Of a stretch of 64,000 nucleotides of DNA, positions 52,301 through 64,000 are shown one piece after another. The stretch is from assembly GCF_003590095.1 (NCBI RefSeq), contig NC_039486.1, positions 310,001 through 374,000 of the forward strand, read 5' to 3'. Numbering within the stretch: position 1 is the stretch's first letter; each line of letters begins with the position of its first letter. Position numbers and translations under genes: made by a program. Under the pieces are notes generated by a model. The model ran no database searches, was not told the origin of the DNA, and was given only the letters and a program-made list of their open reading frames with translations. The DNA is from Trichoplusia ni. Lineage: Eukaryota; Arthropoda; Insecta; Lepidoptera; Noctuidae.

Positions 52301-53334
52301 ATTAATATGTCAGTTTTTATACTTTTTATTATGTTTTTAACAATAACCATGGATAACTTTAAAATACGGTGTGTGGTGGTTATGTTACAGAACCAATGCT
52401 GAGCCGTGACTGATGACTAAATGTAGAACGGCTGCGTTTTTTATAAATATGTTTTGACATGTTTTAATATGTCAGAACTGGGTTGTTCTTGATAGGGTTG
52501 GAGACATAATTCAGGTTTTAATTATTGTCTTTTGTCCCTACCTGGACGCTAATGTTCGCCTTTAATATTCTTTTATACACTATAAGACTTCGTGCGCTAA
52601 TATTGAGGACGATGAAATTGACTTATTTCATTTATTTTTTAATTGTTGCATTTTTAACATCACTCAAGTCTAATATCGTAATTGGCTACACAAGTTTTAG
52701 CGTCCAAACTCTCAAAAACAAACCATAAAATATGAACGTAAACTAACCTCATCGCTTAACTAACTACAAACGCTCGTTAATTTAATTAAATCAATTAAAA
52801 TAATCGATAAAAACTGTCAAAATCGATTGGTAAAACATTAAACGGAATGATTTCATAAATTCCTCGTTGATTGCACTTCATTAGTAATGTTATTGAAAAC
52901 AGTTTTATTGGGCGGAGGACGCAATGCCCTCTGATTACTTGGCTGTCCATATTTATGTAGCTGTATGTTCTTTATGTCTCTTTCTTCCCACCATCTCGAA
53001 GGAACGGTTTTCAAGTATTTAAATGCAACTGTAATAAGTTTAAGTCTACAGTGAAAATGATAATTTCAAACCTACACCTACTACGGTGCATTTTACTAAT
53101 GGTGCCAGATTATTTTCATCAGCTTACTATTTTCTAACCAATTTACATGTACCTAATACAAGAATATTGTTGTGATAACTACATATTTGAAAACATTATT
53201 AAATTCAACAAAAATAAAATAACGAATCCAACAAAAACTAGCGCACTACATTAAAAGCAACAATAGTAACATAATAGTAAAAAATTATATCAATCTAAAG
53301 CGGACATAAATTACAACATTAGTGGGGTAGACCG

Positions 53335-53400
53335 TGATTCGGGCTGCGCCTGCGCACCCCGCGCTAACACAGACGTCAGCCCGCGAATAATAACGCGGCA
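53335..53400. promoter_or_regulatory. GC islet with CTGCGCCTGCGC
   Basis: The same 12-mer found upstream of slp at 23406 recurs here at 53344-53355, followed by CACCCCGCGC. Non-coding; candidate regulatory site. Confidence 0.35.
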
Positions 53401-56169
53401 AATATTTATAAATGTTTTATTTGAGCCGCGAGGGATCATGTAGCCAAAATTGGGTTTGGTACAAAACATCAGATATTAGCGTGATACTGTTTTCTATACT
53501 TTCCACACACTAGTTGTCATATGATGTAACTAATTCAAAAAAATACTTGAAAGAAGAGAACTAAATACAAGACTGTGTGTTTAATAACGTAAATCATCAT
53601 ATGTTTATTATGTATTACTAAATGCGTCGGTACTTTCATTACCTAATAAAAATCATTACCAAAAAATAATAAATTTACCTCCACCTTACAATCAACACAG
53701 TCCTTTTATTAAATCCAAAAAGCATTTGTGGGAGTTAATAATATCTCTTAATCTAAAAATCGCTCTCTCTTCCGCTTCAGCCTATGCCGTACACCTCAAC
53801 AATTAGCCCTATTGTCCTCTCCCTAGCACCAGTATGTACCGAATGTAGATCGAATTATGTTTGCACACATGCTTGCAGACGTACAGAGCATTAAACTGAT
53901 TTAATGTATCGGAACACATTCTAAAACGATTCTGTCATATCTATATTATTTTAATATGTAAATACTTTTAAAAATATACTTTATTTTCTTACGATTACAT
54001 CTCATTATGTACTGTTCCTGGTGCGTCTGAATTGTCATTTACTAAAGTCGTTATTGCATTGGACAGGAGAGTTGACAAAGATTCGCCGTCAATTTTGTAC
54101 CAAGACATCACCATTACATTAATTGTACATAACCACAATACGCAGCCAGATTTAGCAGATTTTTTCGAAATGTATACAAAAATTTAAAGTGTTTTCTGTC
54201 AATTAACTTGTTTTCTAATCTTCATGAATACAGTCACGAGATAGATCAAAGCTTCTAATAAATTACATCATAATAAGTAGGTATAATAACTTACCTATAT
54301 GTTTAAGAGTAAAACTTGTTCTCAATCAATATTTCATTTTCACACTAAGCTTTGTAAAAACATCCGCTTCTGTTGAAGACATAATGACATGATTATCTTA
54401 ACACTCTCTCAATTATCTGCGGCAAACGGAAACATACTCAATTATAAAAACGCGGAATGTTTGATATTCATAATTATCCTAAACTTTGATTATAAGATCA
54501 TTTAAATCAACAAAAAGGATTGGGAGCGGTATCTCTAGTTGTCCACCATAAAAACTTATTATAATAAAACGTATCTCAACCACTTAATACAATTTATTTT
54601 TAAACAGAAATTAACATTTGAAATCAAGTCGACCCTTATCAGCGGGGCAATAACTCCAACATAATGTACTTAAATCTCATTCAAAGTATTCGCTACACCG
54701 CTAATGTGTGGGTAAATCTGTCCGTGCGGAAGTCAAAATTGTTGTCACCCTATGTATCATCCTAACACGTAAAACCGAACCTTATGCCTGTAAAAATAGG
54801 GTGGTTTTGGTGAATATTGTTATGAATACAGTGATACAGATTTTTATTATAATAAGCAGTGGTATTGAATAAACGCGATGCTCCGTAAGAAATTAGTTGG
54901 CATTGATGCGCGGCTATTGTCACATGATGGGTGCACGGCGTGTCAGTGCGCATGTCACGCCGCCATTGTCACGTCGACTGAATATTTTTGTGTCGTGTCG
55001 TATTGTTGATAAAAACGTGTGAGAGAGAGACACGTCAGAAATCATCCGACTGTACGATATTTTGGTAAAAAGTTAGGGTAGAAAGAGTTGAGGACGTTGG
55101 TTTGTTGTTAGTTTTTTTTTGGTGAATGATATTTTTTCAGTATATACTTCTTTACTATCACTGAAAAATATAAATGTACAAAAATTTAATACTTTCTCCT
55201 TGCCACAACTCTTATCAACTAAAATAAATTCAACCAATGTTTCTTGCATCAAGGAGATGAGAGAAAAATCGCTTCTTTTATTCTTGCACTTCTGTAGAAT
55301 CTAGTCATTTTCACCCATAAAAAAATACAAATCGGCTATTAATTCGAACCAAGTAGTAAGTTAGCTACAAACTGCATCCATCCAACTTAAAAAATAGTCT
55401 TAAAAGAACACTGTTTTTAAAAAGCCGTTCGTTGTTACAAGTAGTTTAGACCAACATGATTCACAACTAAAGCCATCTTTACGAATCAACAGTTCAGTCA
55501 ACATTACATCACATAACCAAAACCGATCGAGTTCTCATCAAAGTAACGGCAAAACAATCCCACACGTTCACATAACTTAGCCATAACTCGTGAGGAAATC
55601 TAACCAATATTTAATAAGTAGCGTCGACGATACGACACATATATCAGAGGGAATATACGGAAACGATCGATTTGTAACGAATGGACGATAACAATTAAAC
55701 GCGGTAAGTTTTTAAGTAGGTGTGTGCAATGAACATAATCCGATGGCCGATGGTCCACAGCCGCACATTAGAACATCTTAATTTCAATCTCCATAAAACG
55801 CATAAAGAACAGTTTTATAAAAGCGTCATGGATTGGTAAGGCTTGCTGTTCACGCCTCGACTCAATTCTATCATTTTTGTTTAATTCTTTATAGAAGATT
55901 TTCCCATAGACTTGTTTAAGCATTACGGAATGCTGTGTTAGGTATGAACTATAAATATCATTATAAAAAAATGTCATCAAACCATTTTGTAATATGTTTT
56001 TAGGTCCAAAAGCAACAAATGCGATACTCATTAAAATGGATTATTAATCGATTGATTGATTTTTCCTAATTAATTAATTTATCTCTTTCCTTCTACCTAA
56101 AATAATAAAAACCTCTCAAACAACTTCATCTAAACCATCGCACCATGAATGGGAATCCTCCAGTCAATT

Positions 56170-56290
56170 TATATAGCGTCGCGAGGCGAGGACAGCTCGG
56201 CGCGATTATCGTAATCATGTTGTGTCGCCCGCGACCGCGCCGCCTTTGATGTGCCGACACCGGTGACCACGCGACAGCGGCCACGGATGG
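56170..56290. promoter_or_regulatory. Largest distal GC islet
   Basis: About 120 bp of CpG-rich DNA. It includes CGCCGCCTTTGATG (56239-56251), which overlaps a TCF/Pangolin-like CCTTTGAT core with a GCCGCC helper-like word, and an ACCGGTGACC palindrome. slp genes respond to Wnt in flies, but a direct link here is speculation. Confidence 0.3.
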
Positions 56291-59200
56291 GATATCTTAC
56301 TTATAGCAAGTACGTATGGTAATTTAAATTATACAGTGAAAACTAGAAAATAAGGAAATACAGAATTACCCAATATCAGGAGTCAACGAGATATTTTCTT
56401 TCGTCTGATAAACCGATCACATAGTTAAAATAATACACGAAATAAGTAATAAAACAAACTTTTTTCCAAAATAGGTTAAAATTGGAAAATACTCAGTATG
56501 TTCGTGAAAACTACGCACTAGTGGTAAATAGTTATCAAACATACAACTCAAAGAAGCTCTTTAAAAGGTTATTTAACTTCAATCTAGAGGCTTATCGTCT
56601 AATTAACATTTAACATTTCAGATTCCATCAGATCATTAGCAGAAATATCTGCGTCCTTCTCCTTAAACCTAATCACGATTTACAGCTATATTTAATCCGC
56701 CTATACAGCTCTCATCATCAGTTTCTGATCTCCGATTAACTTAATGCTAAACCAATAATAACGGGTTTATTTCGACAACATACTTCTAGAAACCAATATT
56801 AACACAATATCTTGTAAGTCGTTATAATCTTTTTATTTTAATGAGTTCTTTGTTAAAGAAACTAATCTACGCCATTTAACGTGATATAATCTGTATTATC
56901 TTGAATATTTGTCGTTTGAGTATAATAAATTAGCCTCATAACTCAATGTATTAATCTTTACATATTGACTGATTAGTCGAAATTGGATCTTATCGTGAAA
57001 TTCTGTAAGTGTTTATTAGGTTAGTAATCTGATTGGCAACATTTTCTGTATGTTTGCCTGTTTTGTTTTTTCCAGTGTAAAGTCGAATCAACAACATGAA
57101 TCAGTGGTTCTGATTTATCACGTACGTACGCACTTATGCAGCAGAGATAAGCAGATTGACCAATTCAGACTCACAACACGGCTTAAAGGCGAGGTTCAGT
57201 CATAAAAGTTTTGGAAGTACCATTCGATACAGGTTCCTTCTCGGTCCTAAAGTAATACAGGACAAGCTTGACATTAGCCCGTAATTAAAAAGCAGTAAGA
57301 TCCCATCGCAGTCTCTAATGGTCCACAATCATGGTCCTCGGATCACACCCACGGCCGAGATTAACATCGCGATACATTTGACAAGAAAAATTAATATGTT
57401 ATTGTGCTTATTATTAAAATTTAAACGCATACCCACTGTCGTATCCAATTATACCGCGCCGTGCTGAGATCTTATTTATAAAAAATGTGTTTCTGATCCC
57501 AGCGGACCTTACTGCTTTTTAATTTTTATATCAAATGAACTTAAATTATGATGGGAGCGGTGTAAAACTGATTTCTTTTATATTGTGTCATTTTGATATA
57601 CTCATGTAGGTGACACTTATTAATATTGGCGTAGCTACGTATGCTTTTAGAAGCCGCAAAGTTTTTAATTTTATCGTATGATGTAGATTGCAAAATATTG
57701 TTATTAGACCTTTAGAACAGACCGACCTCAAGGCATACATCCAGTTTAGATTATTTTCTGAATGAGTACTGAAGCAAATTACTTTCAATTTTTATTTAGG
57801 ACTGTCAGTGGTCTTCCCATTGAGGTCTACAAGAATACTCTCAAGTTATTACAGCCGCACACGTCCCATTTGCCATTCAAACGATTGTCCGCCAGCTGAA
57901 AGCTCAATCCTAATACATTTCATGGTGGTCTCAGCTCTCGAGTGGTGTTTACGACAAATCTATTCAATACCAAAACTCAATCAGCATGAACAATTTACGT
58001 TACAACAATTATCCAAGTTAAGCGAAACGAGATCATCCCGAATACAAAACGGACCCAAAATAATGTCTCAGAGAGTCCGTGTTTGCCGACTTTGTCCTTT
58101 CCATGCCCAAATAATCTGCTATGAATAAATAAGTCGCTTTGTCAATGTGACGTATATTGACAGGGATTAGCTCGAGACACTTACCCATTGCAAGAGTTAA
58201 GCGAAATCCAACCTTAAAGCGTGGACAATACAGCAGATTGGAATTTAAGGTTTCGCAAAATAATTTGGCAACGATTAGGGATAGTACTTTAAGATTTTGA
58301 ACTGTGTTTGAGTGAACTGAAGGTTCGTCTTCGCTTGTTAAGTTTGAAAGACGTTCGCAAATCGAAAATCCGTGTCGCATAATCCGTCGGCGATTAGTTT
58401 GATGTTTTCAAGGATAGTTTTTTCAGTACGTTCACTTTCACGACAGATGTGGGTGTGTTAATGAGGCTGCGCGGGTGGGCCCCGCCTGTGGTCCTTGCCA
58501 ACTGTATTATCTATTATTGTACATTATAACCAGCCATTGTCCGCATTGTCAACGCGGTTTTCACTTTCTTTAATCCTTTAACACGTAAACAGATATGGAT
58601 ATGTTTGGAAAGGGCCCGAGTGCTGACAGAGACGTTGACGGGATTACCGCCATGGATTGATTTAGTTATTATTTCATTAAATACTACAAAGACGTCATTT
58701 GACAGAATCTTTTCAAGTTTCCCGACAAATCCTGTATTTGCTTTGCGAGCAAACATTTCATATTTCATATTTTTTCTTAAGAATCTTTGTTTTTTGAACA
58801 TAGTACTTGATTAGCCCATAGAATGGATTTAATATGACAATTAGCAGACACAGGAAAGATAAATTCCTCAAAGCCTGAATACATACAAGACCCAAAACTG
58901 CTTGTAATATAAAATTATAGAGCGCGCGCAACAAAGAGGTTGCATTATTGTAATGTTATTCTATAACCTCTGCAGCTCTATCATTATCTTGTCTATGACC
59001 GTATATTTTTCTAAATTAATTCCAACAAAGGAACTGTTTCCAATTTTTTTACTTTGAAGTAGTATTCATGCATTGTTTTTGATGTGTTTCTTAATTTAAC
59101 AGAACAATTAGTGTATTGCCTAGGATTTACTATAAAGAAAAAAATATCTGTTGAATATCGTACACAGATTTAAACTCTCGAATAGAATATATGATATACA

Positions 59201-59384
59201 GAAATTGAAAGAACAACAGTCATCTTAATAATGAAACTTTAATTTCAGCTTCATAGTAAACGACAGCCTTATTTACCAAAGTTTTAATTCTGTCAAGAAT
59301 ATCAACTACCATTTCAACAAAATATATTTACTAACTTTAGAATACTTATAGAGCCACACCCTCGCTACATTTCGTTACCCCTAC

Positions 59385-59450
59385 CGGCACAGGTGCGCGG
59401 GCGCAGGCAGCGGTAATAGGAGCGCGAATAGTTCGGCGGCAATTATTAAC
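59385..59450. promoter_or_regulatory. GC islet with GCGCGGGCGCAG and GCAGCGGTAAT
   Basis: The exact 12-mer at 59395-59406 runs directly into the 11-mer GCAGCGGTAAT at 59407-59417, so both recurrent words sit side by side. GCGGCCGC follows 440 bp to the right (59856). Confidence 0.4.
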
Positions 59451-60477
59451 AGATTACACAATTATAGCGCTACCGGCTTATTAGAGGCGATGACGCGGTG
59501 TTACTACATAGAGTAGGAAACCTTACAGACACGACATACGTTGCTTTTAAGAATCTGTGTGATTAATAGTGTCGAAAAATTTAGAGTATTTAATCTCTGG
59601 CCTAAATACACATTCTCTAACAGGAAAAATGCATTTAGGCCAGCAATATTAAGAGATAGTTAGTTTATTTTTAAGATAGTACAGTCTACCCAAGAATGTT
59701 TTTTATGGCGCAATAAAAAACACAAAAGCTAAACCAACTTTTTGGTCGACAAATACAATGTAAACCTCTATGAGGCTCTGTAACTTTAGGCATCGTCACC
59801 TGGCGTACGTGACCAACACTCCCATTCTCCACCGTTCACCGCAGCCTGTGATTACGCGGCCGCCGTATAATACACATATCAACTTCACACGCCGCACAAT
59901 GGATACAAAACAATAGCTTTTTGTTGAGCTATAACGCGGATATTAATTCATAATGCTACAGACTTCACGGTTTGACGTGCCGCGATGCCGGCGCGAGGTC
60001 TTACGTGTAATTTCGATTTAAATTAGGGTGATCGTAATATTGAAGGGATCGTTGAGTTCTTGGCTGAGGAGGCTTCAGAAAACAGGCAAAGTTACCTCTT
60101 CTATAGGGGTTTGTTAAGTACAGATAGACAAATGTTTAAGAGTATCTTAATGTGCAATTTCTTAGGTAAGTGAATAGATCAAGTAAAAGTTGTAGGCCTA
60201 AATTAAAATGACTGCACCTATTTTAAGTACTAATAGTTGTCGTCAAATAAAACTTTATTCCCTAACTTTTCTGTAGAACAAGGACATTGCAGATTTTCTG
60301 TAATGCGTAAAAATGTTCACTTTACCAAACGGTCTTCTTGACATTAAGGTGATATGCATCAGCTGTAATATTTATAAAGCAGTATAAACAAGGTAAAGGA
60401 ATATGTTAATTAAGCGGCGTCCACACTAGCGGATAATCGCGTGCGAGTGGCGTGTCCAATGTGATCCGATTGAAGTG

Positions 60478-60535
60478 TTCTGAGCCGGCCGCGAGCGCGG
60501 GCGCAGCGCAGCGCGGATCCGACCCGCGACTTGAG
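60478..60535. promoter_or_regulatory. GC islet with GCGCGGGCGCAG
   Basis: The fourth exact copy of the 12-mer at 60495-60506, inside GGCCGCGAG and GCAGCGCAGCGCGG sequence. It is about 1.1 kb from the islet at 59385. Confidence 0.4.
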
Positions 60536-63500
60536 ACGAAAACATTGTGATTGAGTCATCTACGATCCACACTTAATTTATGAGGATATTGAAGAGTTCA
60601 TCGTTACTTAAATGTAAGGTTTATTACTTTTGTTAGCACTTCAACCTTGACGAAGTTCAGAGATATTTGTAAAATTATTGAAATGTCTTAATGTGTGTCA
60701 GGCCACTGAAATAAATAGTAAATTACCAATGACGACACTTACAAGACAATAAGACTTGTAAACTAAAACCTGAATGGTAGAAAATGAGGCTTAAACTATT
60801 TTTTTTCGTTTTTTCACTACCGATTGCACAAAAACCTAGTAGGTACTAAAACGTGTCAAAGTGTTCACAATCGTCAAAACTAATACCAAACACATGTTGT
60901 CACTTTAGTGTCAACTCGGTACCAGCGCGATGGCATCTGAGAACACTCGGCGATCAACACCGGAACCGTTTTACGGGAAATTATTAAAATATTTGCTTTT
61001 AAATAGACGTTTTAGAAGCGCTTTATTTCATGTGGATTTCCTTTTGGTGTTTTATGACTATATTATTGTGAACTAACGAGCTTCCGACACGTTGACATGG
61101 TGTTTAAGCTTTTGATTTTACGCGGCGTTCGTCGTGTATTAATTGCTCTGGTTAATTGTTACGCATCTGATGTCCGTGATGGTATTTTGTGGTAAATAAC
61201 AGAGCTATATAGCAACTACTATTTTACAATAATATATTATATCCATCATTTAAGTACATTTGCTATCAAACCTAACAAAATTGGCTTAAGTTGGCCGTAA
61301 ACAGAAATGTCCTATCTCTTAAATTCAATATACTTTGTAACGACTTGAAGAGCTCTTACTTATACAAGTCCTGCCCCAATTCTCCTTAACCATGCTCCTT
61401 AGTATTGTTTAATTGCATCACTCGCTCCCCCAGCCTTTCCCAACTGCTACTTAACCGACTATTTTCCATTTAAAAAGAGATTTTTTACTATTGTGGGATT
61501 GCAAGTTAATTTGTGTTAACGTTTGGATTAAAGTTTTGTTTGGTGGTTGCTGGTAGTAATTTAATTTAGTTTTATCATTGTTTTCTTAAAAATACGTTTT
61601 CTATGGGCTCTACTACTGCAGGAACGATAGTTATTTTTTTTTAAACTACGATATTTATGACAACATAAACTTTTAATTACGAATCTTAATTTTCCATAAA
61701 CCATGGAAACAAATCCAATACCAATGTAATTTTTCTTGTTAATTCTTTTAGGAAACGTCTTCTATTAAATTTATAACGTTATCCCCACATTCAGTTGATT
61801 TCAACATCAGCCCCAATCACGTGTTAGTCTTCCCGTCACGTGTACAGCTTTATCAATATGTATCACAAATTGGCACAATATTTGAAGTCGTAATTCTCAA
61901 GATTGGCACAATACAGCACAATGAGGTCGCAGGTGACGGAGACCTCTTCATCTCTACCCTCCTGATATCATCAATTATATGAGTCCCTCTGAATAAAATC
62001 GGGATACACGGAAATAGGATGAAAATAAGGGTAATCTCGCGCCAGGTTATTGTAAAGAGTACTTATTTAAAGATGTTAACACGCATGATACTTTCATATT
62101 TTTGAACTTATTTACTCACGTAACGTACAATCATAAATTCATCAAGGATAATGAGGTTCCAATATATAAAAAATCAACATCAAAACCAACGCACACCCTT
62201 AACTAATTTACTTCAACTTTAAAACGTATCATAAAATCGCAACATAAAACCGAACCTTTTATCTTTATCAAGGATCCATCTTTTTGCGATAACGTGTACA
62301 GAAAGGCTCAGCTTTTTAGGAGATACACAAACAAACAGTGTTTAACGCGGCGTGAGGGTCGTAGTTATCTGTGTGAGGGAAGAGTGTCCGTTTTCACCCT
62401 CCACTGACCCTCAAAGGGCTGAAGACGGAGATATCTTTTCAGCTTATATTACATGATTACCGCAATTACTTGTGTTGGAGAGCTCTTTAAAATCGGGTTC
62501 AAAACAATAGTTTTTTTTTCTTATACTTTTTCTATTTTAGTGTTATTTTTTATGGCTCTGCCGATATACGATCTTATTTAAACAGGGTCTAATTATAAAT
62601 AATCGTAGATGATTAAGTTACTTTAGTAAAACTAGTCAAGGAATTCTGATAAAAACCGTGACTAAACCGTTGCAGCATTTAATTATGAATCATCCTAGAT
62701 TTAGGATTCTTATGAATATGAACATATTAGGAAAATACAGGTACAGCGAAAATTCATGTAAGTACTAAAAATTAATACATACACTAACATAGTTTTAAGC
62801 TTCCATGTTTTACTAACGATATGAGTCAGTGAATTTTGAAATAAATTAATTAATAATTTATTATTAGGATTCAAATTAATTACCAACAAATAAGTGAGTG
62901 ATCATCAGGTAACATCTCTATACGTACAAAGCTTGTCACCATCCCCGGACACCACTAATTGGGTGCCACCCACGTTGCTAATTATATCGTCACTTTGACA
63001 GGCCGACTGTCATCGGCTCTGTTAAGTTGCTGATAGCCTGGTGCAGGCTGGAGTGGTTTTTGACGTCATTTAGTTAGCAGATAAATTATGTATTGATAAG
63101 TTTTTTGAATCTTGGAGGTTTTAAGCAATGTATTTAGGATTTGATAAGAAAAAATTATCTCTAGAATCTATTTATTGAATTGGACTTACTTTACTTGTTG
63201 TAATAGTGCAGGGAAGATTAACATTTTTCGTTGTAAGTTTTATCTAAAGTTTAATTGCATCCTTATCTGACTATTCGAAACGTTGCTATTTCCTAACACT
63301 GATATTTCGATCCATTTTCAGCAACGTTTTTCTCTACTTTTTTGCTACAACTTTATCCCCCGCATTTAAATTGAAACACTACAGATGTCACAATCGCAAC
63401 CACACGCATTCCTGTCATATCTGAAATAATTTCGTCACAAAACGGTAGCAGTTCCATTATGTAATGATTACAAAAACAGTCTGAATAAAAACTCCTTTGC

Positions 63501-64000
63501 CTCTACCGCGTCACAAACTGCTAACTGTCAGTGGCGTGATGTCTGATGCCGGCTCCTCTCATCTCCTAATATTTATTAATCGCAGCCTCGCTAGGAATGC
63601 GACAGTCCCACCCAGGGAAGCTAATTGACATGGCTTGCTTGCGGAAGCGTTAGCCCGTGTTCAAACCAAACGTATAGCAAGCCGCCGAATGGCATTGAGT
63701 TTTACGCGGCTGTTGCATTTCCATACACGTTCTTTTTTTAGTGAAGTATTTCAGCTGTCGAATTCATTAAAAAATGAAAGCTAAAATTTTTAGTTTTTTT
63801 TTTATTTCACCATAGAGTTTGTATTTTGTTAGGTTATTGAAACTCTTCAATTTGGAATAATCTAAGGTTTGTAGTAGGTATATCTTTGTTCGAACAACAA
63901 CTATATGAATGGAATAGCTGGCATGTTACACGGCACATTACAATCCTACCATAAAACGGTTTCCCCTCGGAAGTGCGCAGTGACAGGGCGCGGGATGCGC

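Larger units (their letters stand above)
23122..64000. other. Right gene desert, upstream of slp
   Basis: About 41 kb upstream of slp with scattered repeats and GC islets. The longest frame is 58033-58380 minus (115 codons); another, 57808-58128 plus, overlaps it on the opposite strand, and 58514-58801 minus follows. None shows a recognisable domain or clear coding bias. I see no further gene in 23.2-31.8, 42.5-46.3 or 46.7-64.0 kb. Confidence 0.6.

Noticed and set aside
6437..54252. Scattered CTTTGATC / GATCAAAG TCF-like words (about 6437, 7837, 36794, 54244)
   Set aside because: The number is about what base composition predicts; not evidence of Wnt enhancers.
57808..58380. Two overlapping frames on opposite strands (106 and 115 codons)
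   Set aside because: The plus-strand frame starts at GTG, neither has a known domain, and both are within what chance allows in a locally less AT-rich stretch.

Overview
The window looks like about 64 kb of AT-rich nuclear DNA from a lepidopteran (moth or butterfly). It holds one convincing protein-coding gene: an intronless forkhead-box gene of the FoxG/sloppy-paired (slp) type on the minus strand at 21999-22916. The lepidopteran call rests on the slp-type gene and on dispersed repeats I recognise as typical of these genomes: non-autonomous Helitrons, a repeat with a 5S-rRNA-like head, an RTE-clade retrotransposon remnant and a hAT-type MITE. It is knowledge-based and was not searched.

The slp gene has a readable promoter. 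A TATAAAAG box lies 31 bp upstream of a CAGT initiator, a CCAAT box lies further up, the 5' leader is about 74 nt, and the start codon has good context (CCAAAATGG). The protein is 305 aa: a Groucho-type eh1 motif (FSINSIL) at the N-terminus, an acidic/lysine linker, the complete forkhead domain with its FoxG-specific extension, and a proline/serine-rich C-terminus. A possible polyadenylation signal lies about 255 nt past the stop.

About 22 kb on the left and 41 kb on the right contain no credible second gene. Remaining open frames are short (115 aa or less), overlap frames on the other strand, often begin at GTG, and match no family I recognise. This is the layout expected of a developmental regulator in a gene desert. 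The desert is punctuated by short GC-rich islets, some of which share exact words: the 12-mer GCGCGGGCGCAG (four exact copies plus one-mismatch variants), the octamer GCGGCCGC (five copies) and the palindrome TGACGTCA (eight copies). These are candidate cis-regulatory or CpG-island sequences; their link to slp is inference.

Mobile elements from left to right: Helitron (3043-3287), 5S-like SINE (3785-4100), SINE/LINE tail (8561-8622), complete Helitron (11157-11414), repeat tail (11661-11737), foldback MITE with perfect 57-bp arms (15266-15528), Helitron (17998-18230), inverted repeat (18830-18913), 5'-truncated SINE (31831-32025), RTE reverse-transcriptase end (33685-33739), Helitron (37276-37538), a 47-bp insert with 13-bp duplications (39545-39617), hAT-type MITE with an 8-bp target-site duplication (41971-42496), and a repeat fragment (46305-46375). 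No rRNA, tRNA or CRISPR was identified.
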